This document shows, one piece after another, positions 55,372-63,573 of a DNA stretch of 64,000 bases. Origin of the DNA: an uncultured Spirochaetaceae bacterium (GTDB lineage Bacteria > Spirochaetota > Spirochaetia > Treponematales > Treponemataceae); the NCBI GenBank assembly GCA_902802305.1, contig CADCLG010000006.1:62001-126000 (forward strand), given 5' to 3'. The translations under genes and the position numbers were made by a program. The notes under the pieces were generated by a model. The model saw only the letters and a program-made list of their open reading frames with translations. It made no database searches and was not told the origin of the DNA. Each line of letters starts with the position of its first letter. Position 1 is the stretch's first letter.

Positions 55372-56847
55372 ATGGCAATCAATGTAGAAGAACAGTATAA
55401 TAAAATTAAAGAAATAGAAAAAGCTGGCGGAAAATTGTCCCCACGCGACCGAAATGCAATTCCTCAGATGGAAATGCCAACTTTGGACCCAAAAGAACGG
55501 GCCCGTGAGATGAACGAGGTTGCATTAGGTTTTTCTGCTCAGCAGGCAGTTGTAGAAGCAAACCGCTGTTTACAGTGTGCAAAACCTTTCTGTATGGAAG
55601 GCTGCCCTGTAAATATTGATATTCCTGGATTTATCAAACAGATTACTCAGGAAGATTTCAAAGCTGCTGTTGATACAATCAAAAAGACAAGCTTACTTCC
55701 TGCAATCTGTGGACGTGTTTGTCCTCAGGAAAAACAGTGCCAGGAAAAATGTACAGTTGGAAAAATCTGGAAAAATCCAGAAAAAGCAGTTTCAATTGGA
55801 CGTCTTGAACGCTTTGTTGCAGACTGGGAACGCGAAAACAATAAAGTTACTTTACCCGAAATTGCTCCAAAAACAGGCAAAAAAGTTGCAATTATAGGTG
55901 CAGGTCCTGCTGGCCTTACAGTTGCCGCTGATTGTGCCCGCGCTGGTCATGAAGTAACAATTTTTGAAGCCTTCCATAAAGCTGGTGGCGTTATGATGTA
56001 CGGAATCCCAGAGTTCCGTCTTCCAAAAAAGATTGTTCAGGAAGAAATCTCTAACCTTGAAAAAATGGGCGTTAAGTTTGAATTAAACTTCCTTGTTGGA
56101 CGAACAAATACTCTGGAACAGTTGCTTTCAGAAAAAGGCTTTGACGCTGCATTTGTTGGAACAGGCGCTGGTCTTCCAAAGTTCCTGAATATTCCTGGTG
56201 AAAACTTAATCGGTGTATTCTCTGCAAACGAATATCTTACCCGTGCAAATCTTATGAAAGGTTTTGACAAAGAACATGCTGCAACTCCAATTTACGAAGC
56301 AAAGCATGTTGTAGTTTGCGGTGCCGGTAACGTTGCAATGGATGCTGCCCGTATGGCCTTCCGTCTTGGCGCAGAAACCGTTGATGTCGTTTATCGCCGT
56401 ACCAGAAAAGAAATGCCTGCCCGTCTTGAAGAAATTGGACACGCTGAGGAAGAAGGCGTAAACTTCCGCTTCCTTGAAAATCCTGTAGAAGTACTTGGAA
56501 CAGAAGATGGTCATGTAAGAGGCGTTCGCTGTCTTTCTTATGAACTTGGTGAACCTGATGAATCTGGCCGTCGTTCTCCAGTACCAATTCCAGGCAGTGA
56601 GCATGATGTAAAATGTGATGCTATGATTGTTGCTCTTGGTAACGGTTCAAACCCTCTGTTGGTTTCTACAACTCCAGGCCTTGATGCAGATAAACGTGGT
56701 CATATTCTTGTTGATGAAAATCAGGCAACACACCATGCTAAAGTTTGGGCTGGTGGAGATATTGTTCTTGGTGCTGCAACAGTAATCCTTGCTATGGGTG
56801 AAGGACGAAAGGCTGCTGCTTCCATAAACGAATATCTGGCAAAATAG
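55372..56847 (+). CDS. nfnB: NfnB-like / GltD-like NADPH oxidoreductase subunit
   Basis: 491 residues, usually annotated gltA or glutamate synthase small chain. The N-terminal domain has eight cysteines in CLQCAKPFCMEGCP and CGRVCPQEKQCQEKC for two [4Fe-4S] clusters. Then come an FAD motif (AIIGAGPAGLTVAADCARAG), a second nucleotide fold (VVCGAGNVAMDAARMAFRLG) and DIVLGAATVILAMGEGRKAA. No glutamate synthase large subunit is nearby, and the gene is 9 nt after nfnA. The Nfn role is therefore more likely than glutamate synthesis. Confidence 0.87.
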   Translation: MAINVEEQYNKIKEIEKAGGKLSPRDRNAIPQMEMPTLDPKERAREMNEVALGFSAQQAVVEANRCLQCAKPFCMEGCPVNIDIPGFIKQITQEDFKAAVDTIKKTSLLPAICGRVCPQEKQCQEKCTVGKIWKNPEKAVSIGRLERFVADWERENNKVTLPEIAPKTGKKVAIIGAGPAGLTVAADCARAGHEVTIFEAFHKAGGVMMYGIPEFRLPKKIVQEEISNLEKMGVKFELNFLVGRTNTLEQLLSEKGFDAAFVGTGAGLPKFLNIPGENLIGVFSANEYLTRANLMKGFDKEHAATPIYEAKHVVVCGAGNVAMDAARMAFRLGAETVDVVYRRTRKEMPARLEEIGHAEEEGVNFRFLENPVEVLGTEDGHVRGVRCLSYELGEPDESGRRSPVPIPGSEHDVKCDAMIVALGNGSNPLLVSTTPGLDADKRGHILVDENQATHHAKVWAGGDIVLGAATVILAMGEGRKAAASINEYLAK

Positions 56848-56882
56848 AAAACACATTCATCAGAAATAAACAGATGAAATAG

Positions 56883-56938
56883 CGGTGGTTCCGGTAAATT
56901 GATAAAAAATCTCTTTACCAGACCGCCGTATTTTTTTT
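56883..56938 (+). terminator. Terminator after nfnAB
   Basis: CGGTGGTTCCGGTAAA (56883-56898) pairs with TTTACCAGACCGCCG (56914-56928) with one bulge and G-T pairs, then TTTTTTTT. It is the strongest terminator in the window by stem length. Confidence 0.85.
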
Positions 56939-56973
56939 ATAAACACTCCTATTTTTAAGCCGATAATTAGAGT

Positions 56974-57885
56974 ATGGCTACTAAGAAAAAAGCAAAAAAG
57001 AATAAAGGTCTTTCAATCGCAATAATCATTTTAATTGTTCTTATAATTTTCATCTTACTTATAGTGAAAAAAGATATAATCATCACAAACTTAAAGGAAA
57101 CAAACTTTTTTGGACGTGTATTTGGTGCAACACCAGAGTTTGTAGAAAAGCATAAGTCCAGTGAAAAAACAAGTTCAGATATAAATACAGAATCTACTGT
57201 CACAATAAAGGTTGAAACCGAAAAAAAGCCAGAACAGCCCAAAAAAGATACTTTATCAGAAAAAAAGTCTGAACAAACAAAAACCGAAACAAAAGAAAAA
57301 ACTGAATCAAAGGCTTCATCTGTGGAAAGCGAAAAAACTCAGAATAATGCAGCTCAAAAAGAAGCAGAAAAAACAACAGCTACAGAAGAGACCAAAGCAG
57401 AAGCAAAAACACAAAACAAAACAGCGACAGAAACTCCGAAAAAACAAACTACCGAAGTTGCCTACACAGAATTGCAATTGTATTTTATAGAAATAGATGC
57501 TGACGGTTCAGTAATCCGTAAAAATGTAAAACGAACTATTCCAAAAAACGATTCGCCGCTGGTAACAGCATTGAATCTTCTTCTTGCAGGTCCAGACACA
57601 ACTAAAACTGCTGAAAAAAACTGTATGTCTTTAATTCCAGATGGAACAAAGCTGCTTGGGGCAAAGGTTCAAAATGGCATTGCTTATCTTGATTTCAGCG
57701 AAAACTTTGAGTTTAATTCTTATGGTGTAGAAGGTTATAACGGTCAGCTCATGCAGATTGTTTATACTGCAACAAACTTTTCTACCGTTAAGAGTGTTCA
57801 GTTTTTAATTGAGGGCAAGAAAAAAGAATATCTTGGAAGCGAAGGTCAGTGGATTGGCTCTCCGCTTTCAAGAAGTGCTTTCTAA
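56974..57885 (+). CDS. Membrane-anchored GerMN domain protein
   Basis: 303 residues. One N-terminal membrane segment (LSIAIIILIVLIIFILLIV), then a long Lys/Glu/Thr low-complexity linker (about residues 65-165), then a GerMN domain (PKNDSPLVTALNLLLAGP to FNSYGVEGYNGQLMQIVYTATNF). GerMN domains occur in Bacillus GerM and LpqB-type envelope proteins, so an extracytoplasmic cell-wall-related role is plausible. GATAAT lies 6 nt before the ATG with no Shine-Dalgarno. Confidence 0.83.
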   Translation: MATKKKAKKNKGLSIAIIILIVLIIFILLIVKKDIIITNLKETNFFGRVFGATPEFVEKHKSSEKTSSDINTESTVTIKVETEKKPEQPKKDTLSEKKSEQTKTETKEKTESKASSVESEKTQNNAAQKEAEKTTATEETKAEAKTQNKTATETPKKQTTEVAYTELQLYFIEIDADGSVIRKNVKRTIPKNDSPLVTALNLLLAGPDTTKTAEKNCMSLIPDGTKLLGAKVQNGIAYLDFSENFEFNSYGVEGYNGQLMQIVYTATNFSTVKSVQFLIEGKKKEYLGSEGQWIGSPLSRSAF

Positions 57886-59004
57886 TTATTTATAAGACTT
57901 TACAATCTTATCAAAATACGCAGTGTTTTCAGCGTAGGATTTTTTGAACATAATCATAGAAAAGTAATCAAAGCCACCTGTATCTGTGCGGGTAAGCATT
58001 TCAATAGTGTTGATATAATTTGACTGCCCCCCATCTTTTGGCTGAAAAGACTCCTTTGCAATTCTGTAAGCGTTCTTTTTAGAATCAAAACGCAGTTCAC
58101 ATTTATCAAGATTTATATAAGAATATAAAAGGCTTGTAAGATAAGAGCGGATTGTAAAGAAATCATTTTTAGTTTGATTTTGGTCAAACTTAGGCACAGA
58201 AAGCATTGTAATTACTGCATCTTCATTCAGTGTACAGAAATTATCAGATTCGTTATCAGTCTGCCAGTTTTTGTCGATTGTAACCGTGTGATTACCACTT
58301 GTATGCTTTAGGCTTTTTGCTTTTTTATAGATTTTCGATTTACGAGAATCGGCAGTGATATCATATTCTTTAAAGCCTTTGAAGTTGTCAAAAGATTTAT
58401 CATCACTGGATTGAAGACGACCAAAAGTACAACAGGAAAAAGCAACCGAACCATCAGGTGCAATAATCTCTTTTATATTAAAAAGAGGAATCAGACAGTC
58501 ATAGCTTATAGTTACGTCGCCACCAAACAAAGGATAATTCTGCTTTGTTTTATAACCGTTTTCCCAGAAATCCTTTCCCCAGACATATTCTTCATCTTCA
58601 GGGGATAAATCAAACAATTTATTTCGGAAAGAAGAAAAATCATAGAGAATATCATGAAGATAGTTCATAATATCAAGACTGTCGTCATCGGGAAGGATTG
58701 TGGTCAAAATACGTTCGCCAGTCATATCCCAAAAATCAGCATCCGGATTAACGGTCAAAAGAAGAGCAACTTCCTTTTGAGGAAGCGAAGCAGTTAAGTC
58801 TTCCGGTGAATAATAACGGATTTGATAGGTCGCTTCGTCGTAGGTAAGGATGCCGATGTAACTTTCCCGTGTAAAAGAATAATCGCGATAATAAACATAC
58901 TGCCCCGAAGCATCCGGGATATAAGAATCAAATCCCGGCATGGCAAAGAGAGGCATAGCAGCCAGAACGATAGCAGTAAAAATAGAAAGAAGATTTTTTT
59001 TCAT
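57886..59004 (-). CDS. Exported hypothetical protein
   Basis: 372 residues with a signal peptide (MKKNLLSIFTAIVLAAMPLFA). The mature part starts with GFDSYIPDASGQYVYYRDYSFTRESYIG and is rich in aromatic residues and Asp. No domain is recognised. It follows proS by 16 nt on the same strand, so it is probably co-transcribed, although no functional link is evident. I believe similar proteins occur in other treponemes, but this cannot be checked here. Confidence 0.65.
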   Translation of the reverse strand: MKKNLLSIFTAIVLAAMPLFAMPGFDSYIPDASGQYVYYRDYSFTRESYIGILTYDEATYQIRYYSPEDLTASLPQKEVALLLTVNPDADFWDMTGERILTTILPDDDSLDIMNYLHDILYDFSSFRNKLFDLSPEDEEYVWGKDFWENGYKTKQNYPLFGGDVTISYDCLIPLFNIKEIIAPDGSVAFSCCTFGRLQSSDDKSFDNFKGFKEYDITADSRKSKIYKKAKSLKHTSGNHTVTIDKNWQTDNESDNFCTLNEDAVITMLSVPKFDQNQTKNDFFTIRSYLTSLLYSYINLDKCELRFDSKKNAYRIAKESFQPKDGGQSNYINTIEMLTRTDTGGFDYFSMIMFKKSYAENTAYFDKIVKSYK

Positions 59005-59020
59005 ACCTTACTCGTATTGC

Positions 59021-60832
59021 TTATGCGTTCAGCTTTTTAAGTTCAGCTCTTACAATTTCTGCGGCTTTTGCAGCAGCTTCTTCGGCAGGAATAAGAGTTG
59101 CTTGAGCTTCGCTTCGGATTTTCATTTCAACATTAGGAAGATTCTTGTCGCCTACAACAATGCGGATTGGATATCCAATCAATTCTGAATCTGTAAACTT
59201 AACGCCAGGACGTTCGCTGCGGTCATCAAGAATAACTTCAATTCCATCTGCCTTTAAATCTTCGTAAATCTTATCGGCAACTTCCTTCATCTTATCCTTG
59301 TACATAACAGGAATAACGGCAACCTGATAAGGAGCAACACTCATTGGCCAGATAATTCCTTTGTCATCATGATTTCCTTCGATGATACTTGCCAAAGTTC
59401 TGTCAACGCCGATACCATAACAGCCCATCAAAGGTGTAACAGGTTTTCCTTCTACGCCAAGATAAGTTACGTTCATTGATTTTGTATATTTTGTACCGAG
59501 CTTAAAGATATGTCCAAGTTCGTTACCTTTTTTCATATAGAAGGTTCCGCCACAATCAGGACATTTATCTCCGGCTTTACAAGTGCGTACATCAGCAACA
59601 AGGAAAGGAGTAAAATCTCTGCCTGGTTCAACGTGCTTAATATGGAAGCCTTCTTTACCTGCACCTGTAATACAGTCATGCATATCTTCTGCAGATTTGT
59701 CCAGAATAATAGGGATTTTGATTCCAACAGGACCAACAAAGCCATGTGGAGCACCGCTAAGTCTAAGAACATCATCAGCTTCTGCCAGTTCAGCACCACT
59801 TGCTTTAAGCTCAGCAGCAAGCTTTACTTCGTTTACATCCAAATCACCACGAATAAGAACGCAGAAGAAAGATTCTGGAATATAAGTTGAACCGCCTTCT
59901 GTTACAGTTTTTGCATCCTTGTAAGCTTCTGTTTTAGAAAGGTCGATTGCGCAGTTGTAAACTTTATAAATCAGGGCTTTTAAGAAAGTTGTTGGCTTTG
60001 CATTGAAGAACTTTTCCATATCTTCAATAGAGAAAACATTAGGAGTAGCAACTTCTTCAATTGGCAAATCTGTTTTTACCTGAGGTTTTCCTTCGTTATC
60101 AAGAGGAGCTTCTTTTGCGCAGGAAGCTTTTTCTACGTTTGCAGCATAATCGCAGTTAGGGCAGAGAAGGAGAGTATCATCACCAACTTCGCTTTCTACC
60201 ATGAACTCTTCTGAACCAGAACCACCCATAGAGCCAGTGTCGGCCTTTACAGAAATTGTGCTCAAGCCCATGCGTTTGAAGATTCGGCGGTAAGCAGCAG
60301 CAACATTGTCATAAGACTGATTAAGATCGTTTTCATCCTTATCAAAAGAATAAGCATCCATCATAATGAACTCGCGGCCACGCATTACTCCATAACGAGG
60401 GCGGATTTCATCACGATATTTTGTATTGATTTGATACAAGGTTACAGGAAGCTGTTTGTAAGAAGAAAGGCCGTCACGTACAAGAGAAGTAAAAGCTTCC
60501 TCGGCAGTTGGAGAAACAACCATTTCCTGTCCCTGTCGGTTTTTCGCGGTGAGCATTTCGCCAGCCATTTTATCCCAGCGGCCAGATTCCTTCCAAAGTT
60601 CACCGGGCTGAATTACTGTGGGTTTAATTTCGAGAAGACCAGCTGCATCAAGTTCTTCTCTGATAATATTCATAACTTTTGTTAAAGAACGGTAGCCAAT
60701 CGGCATATAAGCATAAAGACCGTTTCCAAGTTTTCTGATAAGACCTGAGCGCATCATAAGCTGATGACTTGCAATTACAGCATCATTAGGAGCTTCGCGC
60801 AATGTCGAAATTATAGTTTTTGTAGCTTTCAT
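59021..60832 (-). CDS. proS: Prolyl-tRNA synthetase
   Basis: 603 residues, the bacterial-type ProRS. Class II motifs are visible: RKLGNGLYAYMPIGYRSL region (motif 1), YRDEIRPRYGVMRGREFIMMDAYSF (motif 2) and GIGVDRTLASIIEGN (motif 3). Between motifs 2 and 3 lies the YbaK-like editing insertion (about residues 225-400), and an anticodon-binding domain closes the protein. It charges tRNA-Pro in the cytoplasm. Confidence 0.96.
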   Translation of the reverse strand: MKATKTIISTLREAPNDAVIASHQLMMRSGLIRKLGNGLYAYMPIGYRSLTKVMNIIREELDAAGLLEIKPTVIQPGELWKESGRWDKMAGEMLTAKNRQGQEMVVSPTAEEAFTSLVRDGLSSYKQLPVTLYQINTKYRDEIRPRYGVMRGREFIMMDAYSFDKDENDLNQSYDNVAAAYRRIFKRMGLSTISVKADTGSMGGSGSEEFMVESEVGDDTLLLCPNCDYAANVEKASCAKEAPLDNEGKPQVKTDLPIEEVATPNVFSIEDMEKFFNAKPTTFLKALIYKVYNCAIDLSKTEAYKDAKTVTEGGSTYIPESFFCVLIRGDLDVNEVKLAAELKASGAELAEADDVLRLSGAPHGFVGPVGIKIPIILDKSAEDMHDCITGAGKEGFHIKHVEPGRDFTPFLVADVRTCKAGDKCPDCGGTFYMKKGNELGHIFKLGTKYTKSMNVTYLGVEGKPVTPLMGCYGIGVDRTLASIIEGNHDDKGIIWPMSVAPYQVAVIPVMYKDKMKEVADKIYEDLKADGIEVILDDRSERPGVKFTDSELIGYPIRIVVGDKNLPNVEMKIRSEAQATLIPAEEAAAKAAEIVRAELKKLNA

Positions 60833-60921
60833 AATGAGATATTATAGTAAAAAAAAATTAAATATTCTATGTTTTTATTATAAGGAAATAAACATTAATG
60901 GTATATAAAGCTTTTTATTTA

Positions 60922-62235
60922 TTACATGTCATCCATGGATAAACCGTCTACTTTACAGGTGTAATTGTTTAGATTCTGCATGAATACTGCTGCTTTTGCC
61001 TGAACTTTAGAGAGGTTTATGTTTTTTGCTTTATGCTTTACTTCGTAGATGTTACAGGATTTATCAAGGTCGTTTATTGCAATGATGTCTATTTCGTTCA
61101 TTGCTTTTCTGTCCCACCAGCCGCCGATTTTTGTGATCTTGCCTTCTTCCTGCAGCTTTGCTGTAAAATATCGTTCAAGTGTTTTCCCTGTGAAAGTTTC
61201 GTAGTCGCGGAGAATAAATTCTTTGAGCATATCGTAATTTCCAAGTTCAATTAAATCCTGATGTGAATAAATGAATCTGAAATAAAAGAGCATGTATTCA
61301 TCTATAATCTGCCAGCGTGTATTACGGCTTTCTGACTTTGAAAGCAAAGGTCGGATTTGTTCTGTGATTCCAAATACCTTCTGCAAGTTCTGTAAATATG
61401 CTCCTGTATTTTTCTGGATTACAGAATCTATTTCACTTTGGGTTGTGAGACCTCTTGAGATTGCCTGGAGAATTGAAAAATAAATTCCGTAGTCTTTACC
61501 TATCTCACTTATGAGTATATCGCGTCCATCTGCTAAAAATGGAGAAGCCATATTGCAGACAGAATCTATCATTTTTGCCTTTGTGCTTGCTCCGGCGTTC
61601 ATTAACAAAAAGATATATTTTGCTACTCCTCCGCTGAGCATATAAAGACAGAGTAAATCTTCGGCTTTGTATTTTGGATTAAAGTCCTGCAGAATTGTTT
61701 TTACAACTGATGGTGTAAATGGTTTGAGATGGATGTTGTGTGTTGAACGTCCAAAGAGCGGCTCTTTTTCGTCTTTGAAGATTTTTGTCATTAGTGAATA
61801 GATTGAACCACAGACTATGAGATTAATTTTTGAAAGAGACTTCTGACTGTCCCAGATATTCTGCATCTGACTGAAAAAAGCTTTATTTACATACTCGATG
61901 TCCTGGAACTCGTCGATTACTAATGTGAAATGATTTGTTTGAGACCAGGACATTATCTGTTCAAACAAGTCTGAGAGATTTTCAACTTTACCAAAGATTT
62001 TTAAGCCAATGCTTTCTTCCAGATTTTTCTGCCATTGCTCGCACAGTGATTTTTCTGCGCTGCGTGATGTAAAGAGGTATGCGCTTTTTTTGTCGCTTAT
62101 GAACTGTTTGAGAAGTTGAGTTTTTCCGATACGTCTGCGACCGGTGAGAACTGTAAAGCAGGCTGTCTTTTTTGATTGCTTTTCGATTTGTGAAAGGGCT
62201 TCAAGTTCCTTTATTCTGTCATAAAACTTTTCCAT
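60922..62235 (-). CDS. AAA ATPase of the archaeal ATPase/DUF234 family
   Basis: 437 residues. The N-terminal P-loop is LTGRRRIGKTQLLKQFI, Walker B is LVIDEFQDIEY, and an ICGSIYSLM-like sensor segment follows (LIVCGSIYSLM). The C-terminal domain from about residue 320 (FYFRFIYSHQDLIELGN and later GGWWDRKAMNEIDIIAIN) resembles DUF234 with a nuclease-like EVKHKAKNI motif. Such ATPases are common in mobile or accessory regions; their function is unclear. It sits next to a repeat-rich gene-free stretch and has its own promoter with an operator-like repeat. GGAGAT precedes the ATG. Confidence 0.85.
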   Translation of the reverse strand: MEKFYDRIKELEALSQIEKQSKKTACFTVLTGRRRIGKTQLLKQFISDKKSAYLFTSRSAEKSLCEQWQKNLEESIGLKIFGKVENLSDLFEQIMSWSQTNHFTLVIDEFQDIEYVNKAFFSQMQNIWDSQKSLSKINLIVCGSIYSLMTKIFKDEKEPLFGRSTHNIHLKPFTPSVVKTILQDFNPKYKAEDLLCLYMLSGGVAKYIFLLMNAGASTKAKMIDSVCNMASPFLADGRDILISEIGKDYGIYFSILQAISRGLTTQSEIDSVIQKNTGAYLQNLQKVFGITEQIRPLLSKSESRNTRWQIIDEYMLFYFRFIYSHQDLIELGNYDMLKEFILRDYETFTGKTLERYFTAKLQEEGKITKIGGWWDRKAMNEIDIIAINDLDKSCNIYEVKHKAKNINLSKVQAKAAVFMQNLNNYTCKVDGLSMDDM

Positions 62236-62252
62236 CCTGCAATATCTCCTGT

Positions 62253-62307
62253 AATGACTGTTAATTTAATGGCTATTAATTTAATGGCTATTAAGTTAAC
62301 AGTCATT
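62253..62307. promoter_or_regulatory. Operator-like inverted repeat with internal tandem repeats
   Basis: AATGACTGTTAA (62253-62264) and TTAACAGTCATT (62296-62307) are perfect 12-bp arms. The centre holds two exact copies of TTAATTTAATGGCTA (62261-62275, 62276-62290). It occupies the leader of the ATPase gene just past its -10 box, as expected for a repressor site. Confidence 0.6.
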
Positions 62308-62333
62308 ATATAAATATTTTCGACAAAAAGCAA
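62305..62333 (-). promoter_or_regulatory. Promoter of the AAA/DUF234 ATPase gene
   Basis: On the minus strand TTGCTT, a 17-bp spacer and TATAAT. The -10 box overlaps the outer arm of the inverted repeat at 62296-62307. Confidence 0.65.
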
Positions 62334-62383
62334 ATAAAAATGAATAAGTGTGGTGAGTCCTCTTTTGAATTTTCCTTGTTAAA

Positions 62384-62415
62384 TAAAAAAAGCTTGCCTC
62401 TTTCGAAACAAGCTT
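62384..62415 (-). terminator. Terminator downstream of the tRNA-like fragment
   Basis: On the minus strand AAGCTTG pairs with CAAGCTT and is followed by TTTTTT. It is placed directly after the 3' end of the tRNA-like fragment, as for a genuine RNA gene. Confidence 0.7.
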
Positions 62416-62419
62416 ACTT

Positions 62420-62472
62420 TTGAGACTGACACGATTCGAACGTGCGACCCCCACCTCCGCAGTCGGTCTCAA
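62420..62472 (-). pseudogene. tRNA-like fragment (possible attachment site remnant)
   Basis: Read on the minus strand, a 7-bp acceptor-like stem (TTGAGAC with GTCTCAA) encloses a clear T-arm (GCACG, TTCGAAT loop, CGTGT). Only about 20 nt remain where the D-arm and a full anticodon arm should be, and CCA is not encoded. The T-loop and the following terminator argue for descent from a tRNA 3' end, a usual integrase target. Confidence 0.5.
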
Positions 62473-62484
62473 TATTTCAAAAGC

Positions 62485-62632
62485 ACTCTATGTTACTCTA
62501 TGTATAACTATTTATATATTAAATATACAGTATTATTAGGAAAAATACAATGTTAATTTTTTTTGTGATACTGAGTGATATTAAGTGATATTGAGTGATT
62601 CTGAGTTTTTATCCAATTATTTATCCAATTAT
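62485..62632. repeat. Clustered 10-bp and 12-bp direct repeats
   Basis: Three groups are seen. ACTCTATGTT and ACTCTATGTA lie at 62485-62504. Four near-identical 10-mers of the form GTGATATTGA lie at 62565-62604. Two exact TTATCCAATTAT copies lie at 62609-62632. The 10-bp period matches one helical turn, as in integrase arm-type sites or iterons. The whole stretch is AT-rich and has no convincing gene. Confidence 0.6.
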
Positions 62633-62652
62633 ATATTTAAAAATTAATATAA

Positions 62653-63180
62653 TTGATAAAGATTCGTTCGCTCCAGCCGTACTTCGTACCGCTTCCGCTC
62701 TCTACGCTTGTCGGTAATCAGTGGTCACGGATTGGTGGAAAAGGTAGCAAACAGAGTGTTCACTCATTCCCTGCATTCCGTTCCACTTTGTTGCACTTCA
62801 TTTCGGTCATTCGTTCACACACTGTTTGCATTGAACTGGAAAGCTCGCAGGGTGGCCTTTGTGTAAGCTCGCAAGTAAGCAATGCTAGCACTGGCAGACG
62901 CATTCCGCTACGGGACCGCTTCGCGTACCCTTCGCTCCGTGCATCTGCCAGTTTCCGCAAGAGGGCCTTTGTCGTATGGGGTATGGCAGAGAAAGCCGCT
63001 GAACTAAATCTTAAAGAAATACTGATACTTCGCGAAGAAGCTTAATCTAAATATCCGCAACTTAAAAATGCGGGCACGCAAAAAGTGTTCCCCCTTTCCC
63101 CCCTAAGAACCCCTCTTACCCCCTCCCCAAAAAATAAGGTATGCAATTTAACCTTAGGGGGGACAGGGGGCACCCTTTTT
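62653..63180. repeat. Array of long inverted repeats in gene-free, GC-richer DNA
   Basis: Three large imperfect stems follow one another. CAAACAGAGTGT (62748-62759) pairs with ACACACTGTTTG (62817-62828). CTGGCAGACGCA (62891-62902) pairs with TGCATCTGCCAG (62940-62951). A 28-nt arm rich in C (63080-63107) pairs with one rich in G (63153-63180), about 25 of 28 positions. A frame at 62653-63045 exists, but its residues follow the repeat sequence and it lacks a good start, so I do not call it a gene. Confidence 0.5.
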
Positions 63181-63314
63181 GCTCAACATTGCAGTTGTCC
63201 CGCAGTTTTAAGATGCTACATTGGTTCTTAAGGGCGGCTTTCGGGATATCGTTTTGTGTGGGAAAAAGTATTGCCTCAATCGCACAGGGACAGGCCCTGC
63301 GCTCAATCGGCAAA

Positions 63315-63334
63315 GGCGGCTCTGTTGAGCCGCC
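63315..63334. repeat. Perfect GC-rich hairpin
   Basis: GGCGGCTC (63315-63322) and GAGCCGCC (63327-63334) around a TGTT loop. No T-run follows. It lies in the same gene-free interval. Confidence 0.6.
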
Positions 63335-63408
63335 TGGTTCTCCGATGAACATTCCATCATCAAAGAGCAGCATCCATCCTTCTGATTTTTATACGACGCT
63401 CACAGCTA

Positions 63409-63432
63409 AAAAAACTGCTCTTGCAGTTTTTT
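63409..63432. terminator. Bidirectional terminator-like hairpin
   Basis: AAAAAACTGC (63409-63418) pairs with GCAGTTTTTT (63423-63432) around TCTT, giving T-runs on both strands. No gene is recognised on either immediate side, so it may end a short RNA or a decayed gene. Confidence 0.6.
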
Positions 63433-63462
63433 CTTAACGCTGTTCACTGCACTCATACCACG

Positions 63463-63494
63463 CCACCGGCCGCACATCCGTGTGCGTCCGGTGG
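63463..63494. repeat. Strong GC-rich hairpin before the acetyltransferase gene
   Basis: CCACCGG (63463-63469) with CCGGTGG (63488-63494) and inner CGCACA (63471-63476) with TGTGCG (63481-63486), separated by one C-T mismatch and closed by a TCCG loop. Thirteen GC-rich pairs make it one of the most stable short structures in the window. Confidence 0.65.
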
Positions 63495-63535
63495 CTGAAA
63501 GAAACACTGAGTCCCTAGTGATGAAATCCCTTATC

Positions 63536-63544
63536 TGCTATACT
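63536..63544 (+). promoter_or_regulatory. Extended -10 promoter of the GNAT gene
   Basis: TGC directly before TATACT (63539-63544) gives an extended -10 element. The -35 position (TAGTGA) is weak. The expected start near 63551 leaves a short leader containing AGGAG at 63560-63564. Confidence 0.45.
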
Positions 63545-63573
63545 TACTTCAAAAAGTTAGGAGTGTATAAGCA

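Noticed and set aside
55372..56847. Glutamate synthase small subunit, the usual automatic name
   Set aside because: No large subunit is present and the adjacent gene encodes an NfnA-like subunit, so a ferredoxin-NADP oxidoreductase role fits better.
62420..62472. Complete functional tRNA or the tRNA-like part of tmRNA
   Set aside because: Too short, with no room for D and anticodon arms, no encoded CCA, and none of the expected tmRNA 5' sequence or tag frame around it.
62565..62632. Replication origin with iterons and DnaA boxes
   Set aside because: The 10-bp repeats and TTATCCAAT motifs are suggestive, but the motif departs from the DnaA box TTATCCACA, and no dnaA, dnaN or plasmid rep gene is nearby.
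62485..62632. CRISPR array
   Set aside because: The repeats are 10-12 bp, directly adjacent without unique spacers of about 30 bp, and no cas gene is in the window.
62653..63045. Open frame of 130 codons across the inverted-repeat stretch
   Set aside because: Its residues simply follow the repeat sequence, it has no Shine-Dalgarno, and the composition is unlike real proteins nearby. The last 20 codons read plausibly (ending LKEILILREEA), but that is too little to call a gene remnant.
63116..63437. Overlapping plus and minus frames of 85-98 codons
   Set aside because: Both cross long inverted repeats and a terminator-like hairpin, overlap each other almost fully, and lack ribosome-binding sites or recognisable motifs.
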